A DNA stretch of 64,000 bases from Thiotrichales bacterium 19S9-11 (GCA_021713395.1 JAKJJT010000006.1:62001-126000), one strand, 5' to 3'. Shown: positions 42,300-51,419, counted from the stretch's first letter. Program-made: numbers and translations. Notes: generated by a model not told the origin, from the letters alone.

Positions 42300-42323
42300 T
42301 TTATAAAATATAGGGATGTATTA

Positions 42324-44081
42324 ATGATAAAATTTACCAAGTATCATCGTGTTGTTATTGTATTTATTATTTATTTTTTCCTACTTTTCCAAAGTTCTTA
42401 TGCAGCCTATTCAATAATCCAAGAAACACCTGAACGTTTTCATCCGGTTATTAGCAATCAAGGTATGGTAGCTTCTCAGGAGGCTATTGCTTCAGAAGTT
42501 GGCGCAGCTATTTTAGCAAAAGGAGGCAATGCAATAGATGCTGCGGTTGCTGTTGGTTTTGCGTTAGCAGTAACATTACCAAAAGCAGGAAATTTAGGTG
42601 GTGGTGGTTTTATGGTTATTTGGTTAAATGATCATAAAAAAGCAGTTGCAATAAATTATCGTGAAGTAGCTCCCCTAAAAGCTTCAAAAGATATGTTTTT
42701 AAATGATAAAGGTAATGTAGACATTGAAAAAATTACAGGCACTTATAAGGCATCAGGTGTGCCAGGAACGGTTAAGGGGCTAGTTTATGCTCAAAAAAAA
42801 TATGGCATTCTTTCTTTAAAACAAGTAATGGCACCAGCAATAAATTTAGCTAAATACGGAATTATTGTCACTTACTCACTAGCAGAGTCACTTGATTTAG
42901 CAAAGCCTTGGTTGTCTACTCATGCTGAGACTAGAAAAGTTTATTTTGATCCAAAAACAGAGAAACCTTATAGGGTCGGTGATCTATTAGTTCAATTAGA
43001 TTTAGCTAAAACATTAAAGCGAATTGCTGATACTAACGGAGAAGACTTTTATCAAGGGGAAACAGCTAAAATGTTAGCTAGAGATATGAAAGCTAATGGC
43101 GGCTTGATCACAATGGAAGATCTAAGTACTTACCAAGTTGAAGAAATGGCACCAATTAAGGGTAATTATAGAGGTTATACGATTTACTCCATGCCGCCAC
43201 CAAGTTCAGGTGGCGTTATACTTGTTGAGTTATTAAATATATTAGAAGGTTTTAATTTAAAGTCTTATGGTTTAAACAGTGCTAAATCCATTCATCTAAT
43301 GACTGAAGCACAAAGTTATGCTTATAACGACAGAAATAGCAATTTGGGAGATCCAAATTTTGTTCACAATCCAGTTGACCATTTAACATCAAAGGCTTAT
43401 GCAGAGAGTATTAGAAAAAAAATCAATGAAAATATCCATACGCCAAGCAAAAAAATATCAGACATTGAAATAGATAATACAGAAAGTTTTCAAACAACAC
43501 AGTTTAGCGTAATTGATAGTAATGGTAATATGGTTTCAAATACCTATACATTAAATTATTCATATGGAAATGGGATTGTTGCAAAGGATTTGGGTTTTTT
43601 CCTAAATAATGAAATGGACGACTTTACTGCTAAAGTTGGTGCTTCTAACTCATTTGGCTTAGTGCAGGGGGGGGGCAATAGTATTGAGCCAGGAAAAAGG
43701 CCATTAAGTTCAATGACGCCAACGGTTATCTTAACGCCTGATAATAAACCATATATTGTCACAGGGTCTCCCGGTGGTAGCAGAATTATTACAACAACCC
43801 TGCAGGTCATAATGAATGTTTTAGAGTATGAGCTTAATTTACAAAGTGCAGTTAATATGCCAAGAGTGCATAGTCAATTATGGCCTGATCAAATTTTAAT
43901 TGAACAAGGGATTAGTCCAGATACAATCAAATTATTAGAGTCAATGGGACATCAAGTTGTTTTAGGCAGTGCAATGGGCTCAGCAAATTCAGTATCATAC
44001 AGCGATGGCTTATACTATGGTGCATCAGATCCAAGAAGGGTGGATTCTGCCTCAGTTGGTTTCGATCAGTTTAATGGTTGA
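42324..44081 (+). CDS. ggt: Gamma-glutamyltransferase (gamma-glutamyltranspeptidase)
   Basis: Periplasmic enzyme that cleaves glutathione and other gamma-glutamyl compounds; it self-cleaves into two subunits. The 585-residue precursor has a signal peptide (hydrophobic residues 10-25, ending SSYA). The large subunit includes GGNAIDAAVAVGFAL and GNLGGGGFMVIW. The new N-terminus after cleavage is Thr391 in FQTTQFSVIDSNGN; the substrate loop is in KRPLSSMTPTVIL and the oxyanion GSPGGSRIITTTLQ. A G9 run lies in the coding sequence. In Francisella this enzyme supplies cysteine from host glutathione; here that is inferred. Confidence 0.95.
   Translation: MIKFTKYHRVVIVFIIYFFLLFQSSYAAYSIIQETPERFHPVISNQGMVASQEAIASEVGAAILAKGGNAIDAAVAVGFALAVTLPKAGNLGGGGFMVIWLNDHKKAVAINYREVAPLKASKDMFLNDKGNVDIEKITGTYKASGVPGTVKGLVYAQKKYGILSLKQVMAPAINLAKYGIIVTYSLAESLDLAKPWLSTHAETRKVYFDPKTEKPYRVGDLLVQLDLAKTLKRIADTNGEDFYQGETAKMLARDMKANGGLITMEDLSTYQVEEMAPIKGNYRGYTIYSMPPPSSGGVILVELLNILEGFNLKSYGLNSAKSIHLMTEAQSYAYNDRNSNLGDPNFVHNPVDHLTSKAYAESIRKKINENIHTPSKKISDIEIDNTESFQTTQFSVIDSNGNMVSNTYTLNYSYGNGIVAKDLGFFLNNEMDDFTAKVGASNSFGLVQGGGNSIEPGKRPLSSMTPTVILTPDNKPYIVTGSPGGSRIITTTLQVIMNVLEYELNLQSAVNMPRVHSQLWPDQILIEQGISPDTIKLLESMGHQVVLGSAMGSANSVSYSDGLYYGASDPRRVDSASVGFDQFNG
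43667..43675 (+). repeat. G9 homopolymer tract inside ggt
   Basis: Nine consecutive G read in frame as GTG CAG GGG GGG GGC, coding for Val-Gln-Gly-Gly-Gly near residues 447-451. Such a G run stands out in this AT-rich DNA. A one-base slip would truncate the small subunit before the catalytic GSPGGSR loop. Confidence 0.95.
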
Positions 44082-44187
44082 AATATATAATATTTATATC
44101 AAAAATTGAAAAAATTACAAAGCGGAGTTATATTTATATTATAAGTGTATAGAGAACAAGAATAATAAGATTCTGTGGGGTTGAGTC

Positions 44188-44682
44188 ATGAAGTTATCTA
44201 AAGCTGAACGACTTATTTTGGTTAACCAGTATGAGCTTTTAAAGCATCTAGATCAGAAAAATGAAAAAGACTATGAAGAAAAAATTGAGATTATTAAGTC
44301 AGGTTATGAGGAGCTATATCCTGCAGTAGCTAGCCACCTTCATGAGGAATTCACTACTGAAGACTGTCAATTTGTTTGGGATATTTTAAATCTATATCGA
44401 GCCGTTCACTATTATATGAAAAATAACCAAGGCAAAGAAACAAAAATCACAAACCACCCGTGGAGTAAATTTAATGGATTCGACTTAGATAATGAAGCAA
44501 AGTATTTCGGATTTACTAAATTTATTATTCAAAACCAAGGCAGATACCCTGAATTAGCAAAGATAGATCTCAATAGTCACTCTCCAAGGATACCTAAGTA
44601 TCGCCGTATGGTTGATAAGTTTAAAAAGTATAAGGTCAGTGAAATTAAAGATGATCAATGGCTTGAAATATTTGAAGCTTAA
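44188..44682 (+). CDS. yfbU: YfbU family protein
   Basis: A 164-residue homologue of E. coli YfbU: MKLSKAERLILVNQYELL at the start, IIKSGYEELY, VWDILNLYRAVHY, WSKFNGFDLDNEAKYFGFTKFII and KYRRMVDKFKK follow the E. coli order (LSNQYKMM, IIDIMEMYHALH, FLGFDAATEARYLGYVRFM). The family is all-helical and of unclear function; YfbU has been mentioned in toxin-like cell-death contexts, which I cannot judge here. It follows ggt by about 105 bases and its stop overlaps that of the convergent ctlX by four bases. Confidence 0.88.
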   Translation: MKLSKAERLILVNQYELLKHLDQKNEKDYEEKIEIIKSGYEELYPAVASHLHEEFTTEDCQFVWDILNLYRAVHYYMKNNQGKETKITNHPWSKFNGFDLDNEAKYFGFTKFIIQNQGRYPELAKIDLNSHSPRIPKYRRMVDKFKKYKVSEIKDDQWLEIFEA

Positions 44683-45617
44683 CTAACTTCGCAGATCATG
44701 CAGCGAACGCTGCCACCACCATAATGTTCAATAGTAGAGATATCACTAGAGAGAATTGTGCCATAGGATTTTAGTTTTTTAATTTGTTCATCCGTAAAAT
44801 TCTCAAATGCAGATTTTGACATTGCAATAATTGATTGGTTATTTTTAGACTTAAGTTGAATGATATTGCCACAAAAGTTATTCATTTGTTTATAAGAAAT
44901 ATCAATGATATCTTTTTTATCGTTTGTTAGGCTTTCAATTACATAACTCTTTTCAACTTTATCAGTAATGCTTTCAGAGCAAATAACACAGAATTTATCA
45001 CCAATAGCCATCATGACATTCGTATGATAAATTGGGTGGGAGCTTTGATCAAGGCTATGAAATACAACTAGTTTGTAGTTTAAAACTTCTCTTATTTTAT
45101 TTAGAAGTTCAGCATTTGTCCGTTCACTAATGCAAGCGTATATTTTATTGCTGTAGTGATCAAATACCATGCTGCCAGTACCTTCTAAAAACTTACCATT
45201 ATCTTCTTCAAATGATAAATCAATGACTTGATCAAGTTGTAGTTGATTGCTTCTAGCAATTTGATGTACTGTATTTAAAGAGCGCTCTCGGCGACGGTTC
45301 TCAGCTAACATAGGGTAAAGAATTACTTTGTTACTGTTGTGAAATGAAATCCAGTTATTTGGGAATATAGCATCGGGAGTATTTCTTTCTGGTATATCTT
45401 TTTCAACATAAACGTTAACACCATGCTCAATAAGCTTTTCTTTTAGTTGATGGAACTCTTTAAGTGCTAATTCATTAACATTTTTCATGTTTAGTTGTTT
45501 GTTTTGGAACTTATTAGTTTTGAATGTTTCTTCATTTGCTCGAAATGATGCAGGCTCAACCATAAAAATGAGACTTTTCGCTTTATTTTGTTCATTACTA
45601 TTTTGATTATGCGTCAT
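44679..45617 (-). CDS. ctlX: CtlX-like citrulline hydrolase (amidinotransferase superfamily)
   Basis: A 312-residue member of the guanidino-group-modifying superfamily. Catalytic-site marks are the aspartate in TPDAIFPNNWISF, LEGTGSMVFDH, the histidine in PIYHTNVMMAIG and the nucleophilic cysteine in GGGSVRCMICEV near the C-terminus. The NNW and EGTGSMV forms are those of the CtlX/citrulline ureidase group, which converts citrulline to ornithine, CO2 and ammonia. It diverges from an arginine deiminase gene, whose product is citrulline. A dimethylarginine hydrolase role is the alternative. Confidence 0.82.
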   Translation of the reverse strand: MTHNQNSNEQNKAKSLIFMVEPASFRANEETFKTNKFQNKQLNMKNVNELALKEFHQLKEKLIEHGVNVYVEKDIPERNTPDAIFPNNWISFHNSNKVILYPMLAENRRRERSLNTVHQIARSNQLQLDQVIDLSFEEDNGKFLEGTGSMVFDHYSNKIYACISERTNAELLNKIREVLNYKLVVFHSLDQSSHPIYHTNVMMAIGDKFCVICSESITDKVEKSYVIESLTNDKKDIIDISYKQMNNFCGNIIQLKSKNNQSIIAMSKSAFENFTDEQIKKLKSYGTILSSDISTIEHYGGGSVRCMICEVS

Positions 45618-45723
45618 TTGTATCGCTCCATCATATACTTTTGATCTTAAAATAAAAACTATTTGAAGGCTTTGATTGGTTTATGGTAGCTTATCACTAT
45701 GTATATTTAAGGACAATGAGAAC

Positions 45724-47295
45724 ATGGCTAAAGGAGTGTGCATAGATAACGCTTTGAATATAGGTGTTTTTTCTGAGGTTGGTCATTTAAGGCAAGTTTT
45801 GGTTCACTGCCCAGATAAAGGCGTTGGCGGTGTGATTCCATCTAAAGCACAAGAATGGTTGTATGAAGATATTGTTGATTTAAAAAGGATGCGTAAAGAG
45901 TTTTCAACGTTTAAAAAATTATTATTGGCTTATTTAGATCCTGAAAAGTTAAAAGAGTGGTTAATACTAGAAAAAAGTATAGAGCCAATTAATGGTGTAT
46001 TCATATCTCCAATGTCTGAAAATTATATTAAATCAGATAAAGTTATTGATATTCAGGACTTATTAGCAGATGTGTTAGATAATCAGCTAATTCGGTCTGA
46101 ATTAGTATCTGCTATTTGTGCTATTGAAGATAAAAGTTACCATTTTCAGAAAAAATTAATGGATTCTAATTTACTAACGTCACTGGAATTATCAAGAATT
46201 TTAATTACAGGACATGTAAATGACCCTAAGTCTTTAGGGTTAAAGCATCATTTGGTTTGGTCGCCATCACCTAATCTATTGTTCACCAGAGATATTGGTG
46301 TTGTTATTGGAAATGAGTTGTTATTAAGCCGAACTTCTCAAAAAGCAAGGCGACGAGAGTCATTGCTTGCGCGTTATATTGCATACCATCATTTATTTAA
46401 GTCTAATGAAGATCAAATAGTTGAGATCAAACCTGATTCTTTAGCATTTCTATTACAAAATGAAGATATAAAAGCACGTCAGGTTACTATTGAGGGTGGA
46501 GATGTTATGATGATTTCTCCAAAACACTTATTGATTGGCTGCTCTGAGCGCACAACACCTTATGCCATTCAAAAACTTATTACAACTTTATTTCAACGTG
46601 CTCAGACAGTGCTTGAAAAGGTTTCAGTTATTGATTTACCCAAACAGCGATCAATGATGCACTTAGATACGGTAATGACACAGGTTGATCGAGGGACTTG
46701 GGTGACTTTTAAGCCGTTATTAGAAGGGGAAGAAATGAATGATGGCGAACGTATTTTATTAGAATTAGGCATGAAACCAAATAATGGACATACCGTTGAG
46801 CCAGCGAAGGTGACACAGTTTATGCGCTTAGATAAAAAAGGTCATTATAGAATTAACGATAAGGTTACTACCTTAAAGTCACTACTTGTTGATATCAGTA
46901 CAAATGAGTATGGCGTTAAAGAAAAGGACGTAAAATTTATTTATTCAGCCGATGGTATGATGATTCATGCAGAAAGAGAGCAGTGGACTGATTCCTGTAA
47001 TGTCGTTGCAATTAAAGAAGGCGTTGTTATTGGTTATGATCGAAATGATAAAACAGCCCAGTGCTTTAAAGAAGCTGGTTTTGAGGTTATCGAAGTAAAA
47101 AAACTGATATGGGATTTAACCAAAGCATTTGATTCAGATAATCAACTAGATATCGCAGCCTACTTAGCAGAGCATGTGCCAGAAAAGGCCCTTTTATTAT
47201 TACCAAGTGCAGAACTATCTCGAGCTAGAGGTGGTCCACACTGTATGACAATGCCAGTAAGAAGAGAAGTATTATTTTCGACGGCGAATAGGTAA
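45724..47295 (+). CDS. arcA: Arginine deiminase, enlarged form
   Basis: Hydrolyses arginine to citrulline and ammonia. All family motifs are present: EVGHLRQVLVHCP at the start, the substrate FTRDIGVVIG, IEGGDVMMIS, MHLDTVMTQVDRGTWV, and the catalytic cysteine in RARGGPHCMTMPV at the end. It has 523 residues, about 110 more than typical ArcA (about 410); the extra material lies mainly between residues 75 and 180, before FTRD. I start at the ATG at 45724, which has AAGGA upstream; the open frame reaches back to 45676. No ornithine carbamoyltransferase or carbamate kinase follows; instead a CtlX-like gene diverges. Confidence 0.9.
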   Translation: MAKGVCIDNALNIGVFSEVGHLRQVLVHCPDKGVGGVIPSKAQEWLYEDIVDLKRMRKEFSTFKKLLLAYLDPEKLKEWLILEKSIEPINGVFISPMSENYIKSDKVIDIQDLLADVLDNQLIRSELVSAICAIEDKSYHFQKKLMDSNLLTSLELSRILITGHVNDPKSLGLKHHLVWSPSPNLLFTRDIGVVIGNELLLSRTSQKARRRESLLARYIAYHHLFKSNEDQIVEIKPDSLAFLLQNEDIKARQVTIEGGDVMMISPKHLLIGCSERTTPYAIQKLITTLFQRAQTVLEKVSVIDLPKQRSMMHLDTVMTQVDRGTWVTFKPLLEGEEMNDGERILLELGMKPNNGHTVEPAKVTQFMRLDKKGHYRINDKVTTLKSLLVDISTNEYGVKEKDVKFIYSADGMMIHAEREQWTDSCNVVAIKEGVVIGYDRNDKTAQCFKEAGFEVIEVKKLIWDLTKAFDSDNQLDIAAYLAEHVPEKALLLLPSAELSRARGGPHCMTMPVRREVLFSTANR

Positions 47296-48216
47296 ATAAG
47301 ACTTTGGTTTAAACTTTTTAATTAAACCACCCATATTGCTAAAGATGATTGATAAAAGGATTAATAACATACCAACAACCTGTAAAGTACCAACAACTTC
47401 ACCTAGGAAGATAATGGATAGAATGATCGCAAAAATTGGCATTAATGCAGTCAAAACACCAGCTGTAGCACCATCAACATATTGGCAACCTTTTGCCCAG
47501 CCGATATAGAACAAACCAGATGATAAACCAACTAACAGTAGTATTGACCAGTCTAGTCCTGAAACATGTGTTGGGATAGATGAAGGGAAAAGTAATAAAA
47601 ATGGTAGTATAAAGATAGCATTAATTGTATTAATGATGCTTGATAATAATAAAACAGGTAAGCGTATTGTTCTAATTTTACTAATTACAAAATAGAGTGC
47701 CTCTGGAATAATGGCGATAACAATTAGTAAATCACCAAAAAGTGCTTTACTTGAGCCACCAAGATTAAACTTTGAACCATTAATGACAAATAAACCGATT
47801 GTTGCAAAAGCAATACAGATAAATTTATAACGAGTTAAAACTTGCTTTAATATAAAAACAGAGAGTAAGGCGACCATTGCAGGAATTGCGCTTGTAATAA
47901 TCGCTGCATTGTTTGCTGAAGTATAAAGCATGCCCAATAGCATTAGTAAGTTAAAGAAAGCGCCAGCACATAGTGCTTGAAAAATAAGTAATGACCAGTC
48001 GCTTTTAGATAGTGATTTTACCTTTACGTGCTCTGGTCGATTTTTCTTGCCAACTAAGAGCCATGCAACAAAAAGAATAACAGCAGCAATAAGAAAGCGA
48101 GTTTCCATCAAAAAGAAAACATCTAAGTTAGATAATAAGTGCTTTGATCCAACAACATTAATGCTAGCTGAAAGCTGGCATAAAATAATCATTAAATAGC
48201 CAAATGCAATCCCCAT
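47272..48216 (-). CDS. DMT-superfamily (EamA) transporter
   Basis: A 314-residue membrane protein with about ten helices in two EamA repeats: the first from MGIAFGYLMIILCQLSASINV and the second from ALFGDLLIVIAIIPEALYFV. The motif GAFFNLLMLLGMLYTSANNAA and the second-repeat LTALMPIFAIILSIIFLGE are typical. The C-terminus is basic (LIKKFKPKSYLPIRRRK). Such proteins usually export amino acids or metabolites; the substrate is unknown, though its place beside the arginine/citrulline genes is suggestive. Its last 24 bases overlap the end of arcA tail to tail. Confidence 0.87.
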   Translation of the reverse strand: MGIAFGYLMIILCQLSASINVVGSKHLLSNLDVFFLMETRFLIAAVILFVAWLLVGKKNRPEHVKVKSLSKSDWSLLIFQALCAGAFFNLLMLLGMLYTSANNAAIITSAIPAMVALLSVFILKQVLTRYKFICIAFATIGLFVINGSKFNLGGSSKALFGDLLIVIAIIPEALYFVISKIRTIRLPVLLLSSIINTINAIFILPFLLLFPSSIPTHVSGLDWSILLLVGLSSGLFYIGWAKGCQYVDGATAGVLTALMPIFAIILSIIFLGEVVGTLQVVGMLLILLSIIFSNMGGLIKKFKPKSYLPIRRRK

Positions 48217-48437
48217 AATATCACTCTTTATTTTAATTATTAATCATTAGTTTTAAGTATAGTAAAAACGTATCATAAAGGAATTCATTATAATGTCAAA
48301 AGTATTTTATATTATTTTTTAATATAATAATCTGGTAGGTGTTATTTTTGATTTTGGTGTTTAGTTTACTTAATTATTGCCTTTTTGATTATATTTTGTT
48401 ACTTTGTCGCACTGTAATAATACGGATTAAAATAAAA

Positions 48438-49034
48438 ATGAAAAAAATAATAATATTATTTACTTTAATGTTAGGCGCTATTACTTCTGTCTATGCAAAT
48501 GAAACAAGTGATAAACAGAATAGTAATAGTGTGAGCCAAACAGATTTGCAAAAAACTGACTCTGATGCAGATCAAGACACATTAGGTATAACAGCAGAAG
48601 ATAATGCAAATAAAACTTGGTGGGAATGGATTAAAGGTCAACCACAAGAAAACTCGATTTACCTTGGGATGTTTACATTACACTTTAGCCCTGGCAGTAT
48701 TCAAGATGATAACTGGAATAATGAACTAATTGGTGGAACTTATAAGGGTATTTTTGCTGGAACATTAATTAATTCATTCTATAAAAGAGCTTATGTCTTA
48801 GGGCTATCTCGTGATGTTTATGAGGATCAATTGAGCGATAATTGGAAGATGAATAGTGGCTATCGTGTTGGTTTGATCACTGGCTATGACTTAGATCTTA
48901 ATAATTTTACAAGCAATCTGCCGGCATTACCATTTGCTCAAATCTATACTAATTTTACCTACCATGATTTAGTTGGTGTTGAATTCTCTTATGTAGGAAT
49001 TGTCGTAACAGCTGAGTTTTATATTCGGTTTTAA
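48438..49034 (+). CDS. Small outer-membrane beta-barrel protein (PagP-like size)
   Basis: A 198-residue protein with a clear signal peptide (MKKIIILFTLMLGAITSVYA) and a polar, disordered stretch rich in Asp, Ser and Gln to about residue 55. The rest alternates polar and aromatic residues as in a small beta-barrel (YLGMFTLHFSPG, LIGGTYKGIFAGTLINSF, YRVGLITGYDLDL) and ends in phenylalanine, the usual BAM insertion signal. The pattern recalls 8-stranded barrels such as PagP, but no catalytic set is assured. I start at 48438; the open frame upstream to 48339 would precede the signal peptide and has no ribosome site. Its stop abuts that of the carbonic anhydrase gene. Confidence 0.75.
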   Translation: MKKIIILFTLMLGAITSVYANETSDKQNSNSVSQTDLQKTDSDADQDTLGITAEDNANKTWWEWIKGQPQENSIYLGMFTLHFSPGSIQDDNWNNELIGGTYKGIFAGTLINSFYKRAYVLGLSRDVYEDQLSDNWKMNSGYRVGLITGYDLDLNNFTSNLPALPFAQIYTNFTYHDLVGVEFSYVGIVVTAEFYIRF

Positions 49035-49697
49035 TTAAATAATATTCTGAACTTCATCTAATGCGTGTTTGTAGAACACATCAATTTTTTCTTTATTATT
49101 AATACCAGGACCTAGCTGTTTTAGGATGCCGTCAGTTAATGAGTATAATACACCATGAATAGTGACAGATTGATCTTTCTTCCATGCATCCTGAATAATA
49201 GTCGTTTTGGCAATATTAATTGCTTGCTCAATGACATTTAATTCACACATAAGATTATAGTGGTTTGTATTGGGGTGATGCTTTAGTACTTCATCAATTA
49301 GTGGTTGATGTTTTTGCTGAATATCTTGTATATGGCGAAGCCAGTTTTCAACAAGGCCATAAGCAGCATTATCAACAGCAGCATGTACACCACCGCAGTT
49401 ATAGTGACCACAAATAAGAATATGTTTAACTTTCAGTACTTCAACAGCATATTGTAGCACTGAGAGAAAGTTTAGATCAGAGTGAACAATAATATTAGCG
49501 ACATTTCGATGTACAAAGATTTCGCCTGGTAAGAGGTCTAATATTTGGTTGGCAGGCACACGACTATCTGAGCAGCCAATCCATAGATATTCAGGGTTTT
49601 GTGCTTTAGCTAATTTACTAAAAAACTGAGGGTTTTCTATCGAAGTTTTTTTTGCCCATGCTTTATTTTTTTTTAATAAATGTTCAAGTGATTGCAT
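49035..49697 (-). CDS. can: Beta-class carbonic anhydrase
   Basis: Zinc enzyme interconverting CO2 and bicarbonate. The 220-residue product has the zinc ligands Cys42, His98 and Cys101 (in WIGCSDSRVPANQIL and GHYNCGGV) and the Asp44-Arg46 pair; the match to E. coli Can is close in length and order (VHRNVANIIVHSDLNFLSVLQ). It lies 11 bases downstream of zipA on the same strand and may share its transcript. Confidence 0.96.
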   Translation of the reverse strand: MQSLEHLLKKNKAWAKKTSIENPQFFSKLAKAQNPEYLWIGCSDSRVPANQILDLLPGEIFVHRNVANIIVHSDLNFLSVLQYAVEVLKVKHILICGHYNCGGVHAAVDNAAYGLVENWLRHIQDIQQKHQPLIDEVLKHHPNTNHYNLMCELNVIEQAINIAKTTIIQDAWKKDQSVTIHGVLYSLTDGILKQLGPGINNKEKIDVFYKHALDEVQNII

Positions 49698-49708
49698 AGT
49701 GGTATACC

Positions 49709-50629
49709 TTATCTATTATTTTGTGCGCGCTTAACTTTAGCCATATAGCGGCTAAAATCAGCTTGAGTGAAACGCCTTTGTTGGTCATTTGTTAACATGC
49801 CACCAAGTGATTCAGCTAAATGATGAGCCTCTGCAAGTATTTCACGAAAGAGGTGTTGAGGTGAATTTAGTTTTCTAATGTCGCAATAAAGTGTAATGCC
49901 GGGCGTTTTTAGGTTTTGAATTTGCGCAAAAGTTTTTGGTTCATCAAAGTTTATGATGGTAAATAATACCTCAGCATGATTGTTGATAAAGTCATAAGTG
50001 TTATGGACACTATAATGGTAGTGTCTCATATTAAAAATAGCATTTAGATCTTCACCAAAAAAGACATAGCCTCTTGGTGCAATAATATGAAAAACTAAAT
50101 AGTTATCTTCTGAATCTGTTTCTGAGTTATGATGTACAGGCTGATTTAAGTGATGTTCTAAGTCAAATTCTTCTTGTGTTTCAGTACTGCCAGTTTGATT
50201 ATCATGACTAGTTCTAAAGCGCTTATCTCTAGTTGCTTTTATCGCATGGTTCCATGAGTCTTGTCGTGAGTCTTGAGTTTCATTGGCTAAGTCTTGTTGG
50301 CCGTCACTGACTTCATTACTAGCTGTCTGGGTGCGTATGTTTTCAAGCTCAATAATTGTATCTGTATCTTCAGAAAGATTTTCATCATTTTTTTCTTCAT
50401 TATCTTCAAAAAATTGTAATGTCTCATTAAATGATCCAGTTGAGTTAGCACTTTCTGTGATTGACTCATCTATTTCAGGTGTTTTAAGCGAGCTATTTGT
50501 TTCATTTTTAGATAAAGCTTTCTTCTTATTTCGCTTGATGCGTCGATAAGTATCGATCATGACTAACAAAATTAAAATGATGCCAAGTGTTAGTATAATT
50601 TGATATTGTTCCATAATTGGTGATTCCAT
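49709..50629 (-). CDS. zipA: Cell division protein ZipA
   Basis: Anchors FtsZ to the inner membrane. The 306-residue protein has an N-terminal membrane helix (ILTLGIILILLVMIDTYRR), a basic patch, a long Ser/Asn/Glu/Gln-rich linker (to about residue 170), and the C-terminal FtsZ-binding domain: YLVFHIIAPRGYVFFGEDL, LFTIINFDEPKTF, LKTPGITLYCDI and the last helices LAESLGGMLTNDQQRRFT. Unlike the Pro/Gln linker of E. coli, this linker is acidic. The start may be at M1 (50629) or M6 (50614). E. coli zipA sits elsewhere, next to ligA. Confidence 0.92.
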   Translation of the reverse strand: MESPIMEQYQIILTLGIILILLVMIDTYRRIKRNKKKALSKNETNSSLKTPEIDESITESANSTGSFNETLQFFEDNEEKNDENLSEDTDTIIELENIRTQTASNEVSDGQQDLANETQDSRQDSWNHAIKATRDKRFRTSHDNQTGSTETQEEFDLEHHLNQPVHHNSETDSEDNYLVFHIIAPRGYVFFGEDLNAIFNMRHYHYSVHNTYDFINNHAEVLFTIINFDEPKTFAQIQNLKTPGITLYCDIRKLNSPQHLFREILAEAHHLAESLGGMLTNDQQRRFTQADFSRYMAKVKRAQNNR

Positions 50630-50726
50630 GAGCTTAACTTTTAATCCTAGTTATTTTGAATACCCTTAATTTTAGATAAAACTGGCTTTAGAAAAAAGGG
50701 GATTAAGCTAAATCTTTAGTATTTAT

Positions 50727-51410
50727 TTAGAAGTTTTTTATAAAACCAATTAATTGGCCTGCAAGTTGATCAGAAACTTGATTGATTTGTTCTTTAAAAT
50801 CAGCATTAGAAGTGTTATCAGCATGATCAGATATTATTCTGATAATTGAAAATGGGATTTTAAATTTATAGCAAGTTTGAGCGATAGCTGTTGACTCCAT
50901 ATCAATTGCAAGCGTATTGGGAAATTTTGATTTAATATTTTTAATATAATTATTAGAGTTAATGAAGCTATCACCAGAGAGAATTAGGCCAAATTTAATT
51001 GGTAGGCGGCTATCAGCAGATTTTAGTTTTTTAATAAACCCACTATCTGGCGTATAGCATGATGGCATCATTGGAATCTGTCCAAAATCATAACCAAATG
51101 CACAGACATCAACATCGTGATAGCTTAACTCAGTTGCAACAACAATATCAGAAATGGAAATATTTTTACCAATGCCTCCAGCGCTGCCAATATTAATTAC
51201 TAAGTCCGGCTGGTAATGGTTTAACATAATCGTTGTGGTGATTGTGGCATTAACTTTGCCAATGCCTGACTGGCAAATAATGACTTGATTAGAGCCAATA
51301 TGGCCTAGCCAGTGAGAGATACTACATACAGTAGGTTGCTCATTAGCTTTAACTAAACTGCATAGCAGTTTAATCTCTTCATCCATTGCGCCTATAATTA
51401 AAATTTTCAT
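50727..51410 (-). CDS. mtnN: 5'-methylthioadenosine/S-adenosylhomocysteine nucleosidase
   Basis: Splits adenine from S-adenosylhomocysteine and methylthioadenosine. The 227-residue protein has MKILIIGAMDEEIKLL, the catalytic glutamate and nucleoside motifs QSGIGKVNATITTT, NIGSAGGIG, DIVVATELSYHDVDVCAFGYDFGQ in two parts, IDMESTAIAQTCYKF and the catalytic aspartate in RIISDHADN. It is nine bases downstream of metK, so the enzyme making S-adenosylmethionine and the one clearing its by-product are co-expressed. Confidence 0.95.
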   Translation of the reverse strand: MKILIIGAMDEEIKLLCSLVKANEQPTVCSISHWLGHIGSNQVIICQSGIGKVNATITTTIMLNHYQPDLVINIGSAGGIGKNISISDIVVATELSYHDVDVCAFGYDFGQIPMMPSCYTPDSGFIKKLKSADSRLPIKFGLILSGDSFINSNNYIKNIKSKFPNTLAIDMESTAIAQTCYKFKIPFSIIRIISDHADNTSNADFKEQINQVSDQLAGQLIGFIKNF

Positions 51411-51419
51411 AGCAGTCCC

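Noticed and set aside
48307-48327. AT-only inverted repeat TTATATT/AATATAA upstream of the outer-membrane protein
   Set aside because: In DNA this AT-rich, a 7-bp repeat of A and T is expected by chance and has no T-run or promoter context.
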